From: Acanthaster planci
Taxonomy: Eukaryota; Echinodermata; Asteroidea; Valvatida; Acanthasteridae
NCBI RefSeq assembly: GCF_001949145.1
Contig: NW_019091355.1
Span: 1,178,083 to 1,238,082 of the forward strand
Direction: 5' to 3'
Length of the DNA: 60,000 nt
The notes under the pieces: generated by a model
What the model was told of the DNA's origin: nothing
Database searches by the model: none
The model's input: only the letters and a program-made list of their open reading frames with translations
In this document: one piece after another, positions 11,001-23,089 of the stretch
Position numbering within the stretch: the first letter of the stretch is position 1
How the letters are laid out: each line of letters opens with the position of its first letter
Position numbers and translations under genes: made by a program

Positions 11001-12925
11001 AGGCCTTTTATTATCTGGTGCTGAATAAAAATGCAGTGTGGGTGACACACGGTGTCGTTAACGGTACCAAATCTGGGTTGACGGCTTTGGCTGGGTGCAG
11101 ATAATCCCAGCCCCGTACCCAAGGGGCAGGCACGAACCATTTATTGACGGAAGTGGCGGCAATCACCTGCTAACTTATTATTGCCCTCTCCTCGGATAAT
11201 ATTGACATTCCAAGGAAGACCGCCGGGATATGTTTGAATAGCTCTCCTCCTGTTCTCAGCAGAGCGATGGCTGAGAGCCGGTGTGACTGCTCATCTTCAT
11301 GGTAGACACAGCTGGTACCCGGCAACAGTACGCTATTTTTATGACGACTGCTGTAACTTTGTAGATGTCAAGATAGACTTGTTCTGTTCTTTTTGTTCCC
11401 ATTGTTGTTATTCTTGAAAACATCTGCTTAGGGTTATATTTTCCAGATGCGAGTTTCATTTATCCATTCCAATTTTATGCATGATCTGCCTTCTGGAAGG
11501 TGGACACACACGTTTACCATAATGTATGTGATTGTGTACTTCCATGCAGAAAGAGAAGTGTTAATCTAAGTTGGGGGTTGAAGAATGCATACCCCCCCCC
11601 ACACTTATGGCACTTCTGAGGGATTATCGAGACAATACGGGCGATTCACAATAGTGCGCCTCCAATAGTTTGCAACGCGTTCGCCAATCACAACGAGCGA
11701 AGTCTGTCGACCCTTGTCGATACATGTGGGCATGAATAAGGCTAAGTCGTTTCAGTATTTCATAAATTGGGATGACATATGACATTATCTGACTTACTGA
11801 TAAAGGCATTCTTAATTTTGGGGAAATCTAATTCTTCTGTGCGCAATAACAGGGCAAGGGAGATGACGGAACAAAACTATTAGGCCTAGACCTTTGCAAT
11901 TTTACTGATTGATTAATGGAGCCATCCATTATTTAATGGGTCCAAAGTCGAAGGTTTGTAGCTTAAACGACTATGATTGGAAAATGAGTCAGTCGGCCGC
12001 AGATTTTCATCATAAGTGCACAAATTCAATACCAGTGGAACGCTTTCCGTCATCCAGTCTATTTGGCTTAGCCTGCCACCTTGATACACCCGCGTGTATA
12101 GAGGGATCCCAATACGACGCTTTTAGCGTCGATCTGCGCACTTCCGCGTTTGAAAACGAGGCTGTATGTGTAAGCTTCAATTCTTAATACGATCAGACGA
12201 TTGAAAGTAAGGAGTCAAGACACAAAATACATAAAGGTATGTTAAATTCAGACTTTTTAGGCTGCAAATTTGTGTGGATGACTCTTTCAGGACGACTCGA
12301 CACGTAAAATCGAAAGAAAAAATAACAGTTGACCGCAAACTAACGTATCTGCTATGATCGTGTATCTTAAACTGAAGTGGCGTCACACTTACGAACCGGA
12401 TACTCCATGTACTGTGTGGACTCCGCGGGCGCGAGGAAGTTCAACACAGAGAGCCTCGTTTTCGAGGCAGATATGCGCAGACGGCCCTAATGTGAAATCC
12501 CTCTGTGGCTTCCCATTTATATGCATGATGTTAGCGCATATACGTCACCGACTACCGGGAGCGAAAACGAAGTTTGTCGTATCTTCCGGTTATTACCACT
12601 CTGATATGCCACAACTTTTTCTCAGATTCGATTAAAATAATAAGTTGTATGGTTGGAATGCCATAGCAACAAACAGAATGCTCAAATCGCTATGCTACCC
12701 AATGCGTTAACTTGAAACCATACGTTTTTATGGGCAAGCTGTTTTTACAAAATACAATTTGTCGCTGGAGATTTCAGGTAACGATTTTATTCAGTAAATG
12801 TGTTTGAAACCTTGAATATGTAGATGCTATATCAATGTACTTGGGTTTATAAGAAAAGTACTCGTAAAGATATCTTGAATGTTAGGAATGGAACATAATT
12901 TGTCCTGGCTGGTCTCAGTGCTCAC

Positions 12926-13035
12926 CTCTGGTAGAGGACTATGTCAGGTTTCCACAGCATATTCGCTGGTATCCGCACCACTGCTGTTCCGTTGAACTTC
13001 TCTGGATCCCACGTGAGAAATTCGTCTAGCCAGCT
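12926..13035 (-). CDS. nAChR alpha-type subunit, 110-nt exon (loop A region)
   Basis: This exon starts at SWLDEFLTW, runs through the VRIP segment and ends in the loop A hallmark WKPDIVLY, all typical of the nicotinic receptor extracellular domain. The Tyr of loop A is kept; the following residue is Gln instead of the common Asn. An N-glycosylation sequon (NGT) lies in the middle. The size, 110 nt, equals that of exon 4 in vertebrate nAChR genes, and its ends fall at the same codons. Acceptor TGTAG (start phase 0) and donor GTGAGC. The exon ends with AG, which with the T of the 542-nt exon makes a Ser codon. A 229-nt intron separates it from the 45-nt exon. Confidence 0.96.
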
Positions 13036-13264
13036 CTACATATATCAAAAGGAATAACAAATTCTGTTTAAGTTTGCTTTAATTGAGACCTGCTGCATTA
13101 TAGCCTGTGCAGCAAGACTTAACCAAGTATTTTGCCAAAGGTACGACCAGATGTGGTATTTCTTCAAGTTATTACCAACGGCTTTTAATTAAAGTTCAGT
13201 TTCCCTCTCATGTTTCCCGAAACTCCTTAATGAAGAATATTATGCGTAACTCATGTTGCCTTAC

Positions 13265-13309
13265 CATTCTTAACCAAACATTAACTGCTAGCTGCTGTTT
13301 CACCTCATC
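13265..13309 (-). CDS. nAChR alpha-type subunit, 45-nt microexon
   Basis: This exon encodes 15 residues, DEVKQQLAVNVWLRM, matching the DEKNQ...TNVWL block shared by nicotinic receptor subunits. The Trp is the loop D region residue on the complementary binding face. Acceptor CCCTCACAG and donor GTAAGG are both strong, and the exon is phase 0 at both ends, fitting the neighbouring exons. A 45-nt exon at this position is the standard exon 3 of vertebrate nAChR genes. It is far too short to appear in ordinary open-frame searches and was found from motif, splice sites and phase. The WLRM/SW junction resembles alpha7-type subunits. Confidence 0.95.
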
Positions 13310-15743
13310 CTGTGAGGGAAGAAAACAAACAAAGAAGAGATTTGAAAAAAAATCTACAACAAAATATTAGTCCTTAGTTATTACGTAGCCTTAGCCTCGT
13401 GAGAAGGCCTAAACACCATGAAGCGTGCGACCAAAAAGAATATAGGCTTATTTTGCGACTACATGTATTTCTGCTCAATGTGATAAAGTAAACGAACCAC
13501 TCCCAAAATCTATTAAACAAATTTATTTAGCTCTTTCAGTGGGATCCACTTGCACTGCGTGTACGGTATGGACCTATGGACATGATTACATTACATGACC
13601 TATTACATGATTGACCTACAGACTATAAATGAGATGCAACCTCTAGACGGACGCTGGACAAGTCCCAAAAGTGTGTAAATCAGTTGAAGTCACCAGTGCA
13701 GCGGAACAGATTGTTGAATATGATCCCCAATTACATTCCTTAATTATGTCCAGATTTAAGCATCATGGGACGGGCATGGACGACCCCTGTAATTACAAGT
13801 GGGGCCTTAACAAATTGGGGAGCAAATCTAAACGCTATGGCACACTAAAATAGAAGCCGAGATAAAAGGACAACGGGGTGGAAATATATCAAGAGTCAAA
13901 GCCAGGCTATATCGTGGATAAGGTTTGAGCGCCAGGTGTCGCATAGATTGTATCGATGAGTCTCGGTGATGAGAAATAGCCTTTTGGTGTGACGACTATT
14001 TGACGACTATTTGATGTCGCCAAAGTTCAGGAACTAGCTGCGTCTGCATATGCGGAACAACTTTGTATCCTCGATATGGCACGTTCGTCTTTAAGAAGAT
14101 ATGATTACACATAGTGCGGGTGCTTCAGGTATACGCATGTACGGCGGTAGTTTGATTACTTCCTCTTACAGACGAACGTGTTTATCTGTATTGTGTAGCA
14201 TTGTTTCGTGATATGCCAAAACTACGAGTATTTGAGGTATTTTGTTCGAACTGGTACTTTTATGACCCAAATGGGTAACTAGTATTATAGGTTCGTCGAC
14301 TGCCAAAAAGTAGTCGGTCCTACATGCATTTCGATTAAAACCCTCCTTTTGCTGTAACAGTCACAGACAGTCAAAAGTTCCTTCCACTTCTCCCTGTACA
14401 GTACTTATACATATATGTCACTTGACTGATTTTGACTGATACGACAAATGTGTTAAGAATGCATCTTTGCATTATTAGGCCTACAAGGGCCGACTTTGTT
14501 GAAAAATAAGCAGTGTCACGGTGAACTCTCGTCTTCAGCAATGTCGTGTGTTAGTGACTGCCGGCTATCTGACATGATTGAAGGGTATTAAGGAGATTCA
14601 TGGTTTCTCCCTAGACCTCCATGTGAAATTTTGTTAGAGAGACGTAGGGTAATATCAACCAAGTGCTTAGCAATCTGGCAGTATGTCTCTTTTCAAGACA
14701 GTGCTTGCGATGAAATGCTCTATTTTCTGCTAAATGCGTAATACCTCGAAAAGCAACAGAATGGCCAGAAACCAATCGGGGAACCGTGCAAAAAGACGTA
14801 TCGAAGATGAACAGAGATAAAACTCTTTAGGAATGAAGGCCATTGTTGACAGAATACCTTTCTGGTAGACATCTAGGCCTAAGTGTACCCAATCAAACCC
14901 TCGAATCCGACTAGTGCACTTTCACGCTACGTGACGTACGCCTTGAATATCCGTCGGCAAGTCGATGAGCTAGCCAGAGGGGTCGTGAGTGTGATGAGAG
15001 GCTCACGATCCTCGCTGTTTGTTTCGACCCAGCGGTCGACATGGGGTCAGAAATCAGCCACTGACAGCTTCCCCCTGCCCGATGTAAAAACATCCCCTTG
15101 TTGACGTAACCGTAAAGACGACAGGGTTGATAACTGGCCCGAGAACGGTCCTGCGAGAGTACAGTGCTCCTTGCCCTTTATTTTCTGATTTGATCAGTCC
15201 CGTCGAACAATATTTATACTCCATCATCGTTTTTGGAAGATCGATAGGCAATCTTCTTTAACTGTTCATTCCACTCCAACTATCGATCGCCACCCGTCAA
15301 TAATAAAAGAACGCGAATCAAACGCCTCCCGCTGACTCAAAAACAACCTCATTCTTTTACGACAGATGCACAAAAGGAATCCGTCTATGAAGTTTGAATA
15401 GATTCTATGGCGAAAAATCTTTGCAAATTCTATTGTTACCTCAGTACTTCAGCAACTGTTCTCAACAACAAGCCTGTAATTTTCGCCCGTAGAAGATCTG
15501 TGATTGTTTTCTCTTCTTTGTTCTTTTCAGCTTGTCATCTGATGAGATATTGAGGAAAATTGTTCCTTTAAAGTATTTTGTCATATTTAAGATGCTGATC
15601 TAATGTTCTTTTAAGTTCATGTTATGATTGATAAAGCTCTGTTCCTTTGTGTTTGTTTGCTAGTTCGCAAATTTAACTTTGCTGTCGACGTATGATCTCT
15701 TGTTATTTTCTTCGTATGACTTTTCATTCCACCATTCATCTTA

Positions 15744-15755
15744 CACTGCAAAAAC
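15744..15755 (+). mobile_element. solitary CACTGCAAAAAC transposon-end-like motif
   Basis: The 12-mer CACTGCAAAAAC is identical to the terminal motif at the right end of the element at 53,596-54,446. No inverted partner was found nearby, so this may be a single remaining end or chance. Confidence 0.2.
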
Positions 15756-18700
15756 ACATTTGATTGGCGAATCGGTCGATCTAAATCTTTTAAACAGTTT
15801 GTCAGTGACATTGAATAAACATGCTGACTTAGAAATGCACCTTTACATAACGAATAACTGGCTGAAAGGAAATCAGGACGGGTCATCCAGGAGAGTCTGG
15901 GTAGCATATGTCCTCGCTCTCGCCTTGTTTTTCATTTAGAGATTCTGGGACAACAAATAAGTAATTAAAGGCGTCCAACGGCAAGAAACAGCCGAGTGGT
16001 TCTGGTAACCCAATTAACAGACCCCTATGGCCCAGGGCCAGTTGTGTTCTGACAGGACGGTCAGCAGCGAAATTTGTGTAGCAGACTACTCCAAACGCCA
16101 TTATGCATGCAATGTAGGATTTTAAGAGTCTTGACATTGAAGGAACTGAAGAACTGTAAAATAATCGTGATTTTGTATTTTTCGCATTTTGGCAAAACAT
16201 TTAGGAATGTGCTTATTATTTGACGCAGTTGTTTTGCTGCCACGTTGCTGTTGACATATGTTTCTTTTCACCAGATTTGAGAATTTTGCTGCTCATACGA
16301 GATACTTTGTTGAGAGTAAAGTGGTTAAAACGAGATTATTATATTGTTCCAACAAATTATGAGGAACATTTATGGCAGCTGTTTGCTTTCCCAATTCGGC
16401 AAATGAGCAGATGGTGCCGTATTCAACTGATTAGGCCTACTTTTCAGTTTGAATTTTAGGCATGATCGTTTTGGTAGAATGCCACCGTAATATTTTACCA
16501 AATAGTTTATAAATTGAACAGAAAGTATTATGGAAAGAACAAACCTCCACGGTGTATAGATTCGTTGTCTCAATAATGAATATTTTCCTAACTTATTTGT
16601 TTCTTTTGAGATTTGAGGGATTGTGTTAATTAGTGTAAATGTTACAATTTAGTCTGACATTCAGCAGGAATACATCAAAATAGAATCGAGGGCATTTCCA
16701 TGTGTAATTGAGGCAGTTTACCCCGCAACCCCTCTCAACAATTTGTACTCTACTATGTAATTCGCGCTCTTATTCGCGGTAAGTTAAAGCCTTGCAGACA
16801 ACGTTAGAATATCGAATGCAGCTCTAGATCTAGCCGAGTTGAATATCCTAAAGCCGCTTCAAACGGGACACAAGCCTATGGTATTTTGTGTAGTCACTCC
16901 CAACTGACCACGCAAAGCCCGCGGACGTCATTAATTAAGTTGGATAAAGCACGAAAAAACATACCTCAAATCTGCAGTGAGGCTGTTCAGGACCAACAGA
17001 AAATAGCTCCAGGTCCCGACGACCCAGGCACAGTTATGTTGCCACTCATTTCAAATTACCCTGTAATGAGCGTTGCGTTTTGCCGGTGTGATCTGAAATC
17101 CGCGCGATGCTTTTCCCCTATGGGGAAGGTTTTGACCGGGCTGTAAATAATACGTTACTGTTTAATTAGAAGGGGCCGGTAAGGGCTGATTCACTTCAAC
17201 TGTTAAGGAAAGGTGAAAGCACAAACACACTGAGTTTTTTGATATTCAAAGAATGCGTGGTTTAACAAACTCATGCTTTATAATAATCTACTTGCGACGC
17301 AGAGTGCTTCAGTTGCGTGCATTTTTTTTTAAACGGCGTATTCTAACCTAGCCGTTGTTATTTAGTTCTATCTTAATTTTGTGACTAGCTATTATTTGTC
17401 ACCTGAAAATTACCCAAAGAGTTGATTTACCATGTCTTGGTTTCTGCACGTACTAGTCAAACCACTTTATGAGCTTATTTTTCAACCCTTCAACTCGTAT
17501 GTCTTCATGAAACAGAACATACGCGTCTGGTTTCTCAGCTTTGCCGCGAACTCTTTTTACGACAGAGAAAGAGTTTTTCCCGCTTCGACTTGACCAAATA
17601 ACTCAGTTGCATTGCACAATATAACCATTTGTCAAGGTATCGTCAACATGTGTGTGTTCTTGAAAAAATTCGGTCAGCAGTACAGTCACACTTGCGCTCG
17701 TCAGCAGCAGCCAGATACGCAGGGCGGTGGCTTGTTTCTGCTCTTCACCGGGCGAATTAGCCCGGCTCTTGCGGCTCTCTTGAAAGCGCGCTCCGAGCGG
17801 TTTGTGCGTTTAATATTGAACATGTGACTGTTTCATGCTCCTTTTCTATCGTGGACAGACCAAGTAGGCAAGGGGGTAATCATTATTCATAGTTGCATTA
17901 TGTTTATAATTCAGACAAAAATGTGACATTAAGGAGAAGGGAGGGCCTCATGTATTTATCATTTGAAATTTAGACGAAAATGTGTGAAATATTGCTTTTG
18001 GTCCATCTACAATTTTTGCTGAAATTCTCTTACCCTACAACTATCCACGGCAATTGCTCACGACAGTCACAGAACAGTCGTCCGTTTTGCAGGCCCCTTC
18101 CCACACAACAGCAACCCTCCCAGCAGTCCGTATAGTTACGGGCCGGAATTCCTTCCTCTTTTGCCGCCAAATGTATTTAATTTTACGCGCGACAAAGCAA
18201 TTTTCCCGCACTTTTCTCCGTCCGTTCATTCCAGAGATGCGCCTCGGGCCACTGGCGATTCTGATTCTGGTGTACAGACCTCCCTCTTTGCGTCCATCCT
18301 CTTGTATCTTTCCGTCATCTTGAACAAAGGCGTGTATTAAGATAAGATTAAGAACGGATAGAATTTCTGTATCTGAAAGATATCGGATATGGGCGGCTAT
18401 ATAGCTGTGTCCTAATTTTCGTCAGGTTTAAAATTGCCTGCGCTGTACATTAAAATCCCATCAAATTCCAATCCTCTATCCGCAGAAATTATGACATGTT
18501 TAGGTACTCAGCAACCTATTTGTTCTTCAAAACATGCATTGCTTTCGTCCTGACCTTTCTATGGTCGTGAAATACGGGAATTGACAAGCTCAATTCAACA
18601 TTTGACATTTTAAAGTTTATTATCCGGAACCAAGTGTTTGATGTCTGAGACCTAAAAAAAAATCGAGTAATTTCAAACAATGACTCGACTTCCCTGTTTT

Positions 18701-21700
18701 CTCGTAACTCTATCGGTTATCTACATGGATGAGTTTCAGTCGCGTAATTACTCAGATGAATGCTGAAATCCTATCTGATGTACGTCGGTATATGAAGCTC
18801 AAGCGTATAACAGTTGCCACTAAGGACAACTATCTTTTGCAGATACCATTAAATGCGACCAAATTAAGTAGAATTCATTTCCTGTCATTCATCTGACCAA
18901 AATGATAACTGTCAGACATACGTCTGGGAATATTTGGCCATGCTTCGTACTCTGACTTCAACATGTGCTCGGGCCACATGCTTGAATTAACGATTTCCAA
19001 TCGCATATCTCCCGCTATTGACAAAAATATTTATCAGTCTGAAAACAACCATTCCTCCGTTCCTGCCTACAAATTCTGGAACATTTTTGAAATAAAGCTC
19101 GTCTCATTGGAAGAGGTTGCAAAGATGTTATTGTTTAATTACTTTTGTGTTTTCACTGTTCTATATCCCCACACCTTTCGTTTCCCTTCTATGCCGAGTT
19201 GACTTACAAGCCTATGCTTAATAGGCCTATATCTACATGTACTTTGATTTTTACCTCACAAGTGATCCCAGGTATAAACCACCGTTGAATTGAAACCGAT
19301 AAGAGAGCCCTTGACTAACGGCACATGTTTGCCCACCACTGGTAAACCTCCTGTGCTTCTTAATTTCTTTCACCAATCGGGCCCAATGAGAACAGTTTGG
19401 TATTTCAAAAAAGAGTTCTAGGCCATTCGGGAACAAAGCACGCGTGTGAGTTGGCGTATAGAGTACTGGAATATGACGTGTTATGCAAACGGAAGGAGTA
19501 TGCGCACGCGTGTTGATTCACGCACTGGTACCCTGGCTATGCCTTTTACATTTTATGATTTGTGCGCGTGACGTATTCATGTCGGTACTCTATGGCCACG
19601 TATTGCTATTCAAAAATGGCCTTGGATGAGCTTCGTTTTGAGCATGCGCTGTGTAAATGCTGAACTGGCTCTTTCCACAGAGCTGCTGAGCTGGCAAATC
19701 AACAGAACACCAGTCTCAACTAATAAACCTCACATGAAACTTTGGCTTTGAAGTAACCTATTCTTGCTAAGCAAATTATGCATTTGCTTAACGAATTTCT
19801 GCTGCTTGGTAGTTTAAGCAGCATTAAGACGCCTTTTCATTATGCGCGTCAACACCTACGCCAAGCGTTGAGTAGGCCCATCTGTCAAAATCGCTTCCGG
19901 GGCCATTCTGACGGCCTAATACAACGCACACTTATGTTATATAAATGGAATCGATTTTTGTGTCCGTGAAAATGCAACGCATGAACGCATCGTTTACGCA
20001 ACGCACCCTCAAACGTACATCTGGAAAGGCGCCTTTATGCAAGGCCTCTTTGCACTCCATCGATTCTTCTAGTTCTTCTAGTTCTACTCCGGCAGCAACG
20101 GGGCACATCCACTTCTTTTGAGAATGCAATCTCTGTGTAGAATTGTGGAAAGTGAAGATCCCTTGATGTATGCCTTTGTGGGTCACTTTAACCCTTGCTT
20201 TAATCTGTGAAATTATAAAAGGACTCTAATGGCGCCATTAATGAATTGAATCTCACGCGCAAAAGCAACGCAGCTAGTGTGTATCAGGATTGCGTTTATA
20301 ATCCACGTAATACGCACGAACTCAGCAATGAGACTTTCGCAGTGAGTCTATTATGACAACTGTCGTATACCTTCTTAGGCTAATAGACAGCAGAGATTGG
20401 GCGCGTAGATTTGCGGTAAAAAGACGTAGACTACGCTACATAGCCCTTCAGGAAAGTGCAGGCATAATAAGTTATCGTAACTATCGCAATTGGAGACTGC
20501 ACTGACATTAAAAAGGTACGGATATATTCTGCAGCTCTCAACTGATATCGACGACACAGGTAGCTTGAAATTCGTCAAGGTTGAAGAACCGCACAAGTCA
20601 GTGACTCTTTACTACCGGTGTGTTCAGTTTGAAGACGTTCAAAGAAGGTTTGGTTGCACCGAATTGATGAGAGGGTCCCTTATGTTATCGGTGAAGCCGC
20701 GCACCAAACAAGGCGTAGAAAGTGTCAGCATATCAGCGCTCAGACGCAAACCATTCACACAGGTACTGTTGGCAGTAATTGGCGGTGAGTCTCGAAGGGC
20801 TGCCGCTGTAAGTGATTAGAATAATGCTGCACGGAATAGTGGGACTGGTAATTGATATCATACCAGAGAGGCACATTCATGCCGAAATAATGTTACCAAA
20901 CGTCTTGTTTCAGAATGTGCATGTACATGTACGTCATCGAAACTTTGGAAGGTATCTGCATAAACATTTCCACACAGAATAAAACCAAGTGACATTTAAA
21001 GAGGCTCAAAGGCATTCAGATCGTATCATTTTTATGAATGTGACGTACACGGAGATGTTGCCATTTTGGGAAGAAATTGAAAGCACCAGTATTCTAAAAC
21101 GTTACCATCACCTTTAAAGGGAGATGAAAGTGTTTGCACGGATGAAAATAATTGGACAGTCGTTTTCAGACAGTCTCTGTATCGGAAATGTAGCTAATGT
21201 TTTGAGTCGACACACAAGACAGATCGTGTGCACACGCTGCAGATACGTTCTTATGTATAGAGGGCGAATCGTCCGCTGCCCGTTTTCCAGTATCGAATGC
21301 CTATTATAAGCACAGATCATCCCACGTGAGTATACACGACAAAATGGCGCGGAAGGTAACCTATGACATGACATGTTGTCAAAATGCGATTTTAAGGAGG
21401 TCCCGCTGTCTATTGCACATTTGCCCTGCGTGTGCAGTTGCCCTGGCACTTTGTTAATTTCACATTGCTTATTGTTATTGTACGTACACACTGTGACCCA
21501 TTTAACATTTATGCTAACTAAATAACTAAATACCCCGCTGTCAAATTGGCATGACTTTGTCCAGATTTGATAGGGATTCATGTAATATCAACCAACCGAT
21601 ATAGGCCTTGAATGTATTATTCGACCACGCAAGAGTATTCGGCTCAAACAATATAAGAAACCCTCGCAATGTTCATGCATTTTTTCGAAAATGGCGTCGC

Positions 21701-23023
21701 AAGGTATCATTCTAAGAACAAATAATCGTAGATGCTAGTTCAAAAGAAGAGAAGTAAATGGCGATGGTACTCTAAAAATATACGGTGAGCTACTCTTAAC
21801 TCCAGAGCCAAAATGTCACAGGTAACCAACAATATAAGTTTGGGGGATTGAATACCCAATTTTGTGTTAACGTCATTGGATTGCTTCATGATCCAGTGAC
21901 GTGTACACACATTAAGTGGACGCTGATTGATTACAGTCTCGACACATCTGTGCTCAAAATTACGTCGTTATGAGCCTAAGAGCTCGAGAGCACGCTCTGC
22001 GTGGGCTTGGTCCGAAAATACACCTGTGAATGTCAAAATAGTGTGTGATTAAGGCCAAGTCGATCAATAATCATGTGGTTTTTTCATTTAAAGACCTGCC
22101 AAGACAAATTTGTTTCCATAGGATTACTCATGCTTCATGAAGCGATTTCATTACTGAGGAATGCATGTTCCACAAGTAAAAAGAACAAACAAGTCAACAC
22201 TTGCACTTTTGAAAAAAAAGAAGGATTTTTTCCTTTTAAGTTATTACCAATGCAAGCAGTCCCTTTCCGACCACACGCAGACCCGTTTGCCAGGGCGTAC
22301 AAATCACTACAGCACATCATTCCATATGTCGTCGTAACCCGTAAAACTGCAGTTGCAGAAATAACGTGAGCCTTTATTCGGGCGCCGTACAGTAAGTACT
22401 TGGAAAGTATACAATGAACGTATCTTACCAAGTCTTGGGTTTTAAATTAAGATATTTTGTGATCTATATTGGCAAACTAGGTGTGCAATGACATACATGT
22501 ACAGTGCACAGTACTAAATGAACACTGTGGTGATTGTTTTTTTTAGAAATAGAATGCTCACGTAGGGTGATATAGGCCTAAGGGATTTTGTGATATTTAG
22601 TGATCACAAAGTTTGTATTTCTCATGAGCTTATTTAGGTGTGCAACGACATCCTTGCTTCTGTCAGATCTGGTTCTCTTTGAAGATTATTCTTTTGCCGG
22701 GCTTTGTGTGTCACCAGTTGCAGCAAGGGAAACTTTTACGTGTGACATTTAGCCCTGTGTTATTTGCACTGACTGCTGCCCACACCGATTCATGTCACGG
22801 ATCTGTCGTAAGTCTGCCCTTCCGGCAACCGCTTTAGCGCGTCGCCTTCCCGCGTTTGTCTCCAGCCAGCACTTGGTACGAGGGTTTACAGGGAAGGGTT
22901 GAGAGCTGGGAATGGCAACATTCAGTAAAACCTCTTATGGGCTTAAGGACTGTTTGCTGTTTCCTTTCTTTGCATTTTTCTCGGAGGCTGTCTGCATTCA
23001 GAGCACGTCGAACTAAACGCTTC

Positions 23024-23089
23024 CGTGGGCATTCTTTTGTTTTTAATGGTGAAAGGTTTCGACCAATTATTCATTCGAGAATGCCCACG
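23024..23089. repeat. 12-bp perfect inverted repeat, hairpin-forming
   Basis: CGTGGGCATTCT at 23,024-23,035 is repeated inverted at 23,078-23,089 as AGAATGCCCACG, with a 42-nt spacer. No element or RNA family is recognised. Confidence 0.5.

Larger units (their letters stand above)
3685..12925 (-). other. nAChR intron, 9.2 kb, with dispersed repeats
   Basis: This intron separates the 110-nt exon from the 542-nt exon; both ends are GT-AG and the phases agree. It contains a GAGTC-rich block (4096-4156), a foldback element (5564-5898), a fragment of a dispersed repeat end (7390-7409) and a 12-bp inverted pair (7924-8016). I looked at the longer open frames here, including 8221-8532, and found no support for a gene: no recognisable domain, chance length, and no paired splice sites. 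Confidence 0.8.

Noticed and set aside
19457-19593. Inverted ATAGAGTAC/GTACTCTAT pair
   Set aside because: Only 9 bp with a spacer of more than 100 nt; expected by chance in 60 kb.
20490-20819. 109-codon plus-strand open frame
   Set aside because: Chance length, no recognisable family, no splice or promoter support.
21114-21581. 155-codon minus-strand open frame
   Set aside because: Near the upper limit of chance length; no domain, and the sequence is rich in Cys and Tyr without pattern.
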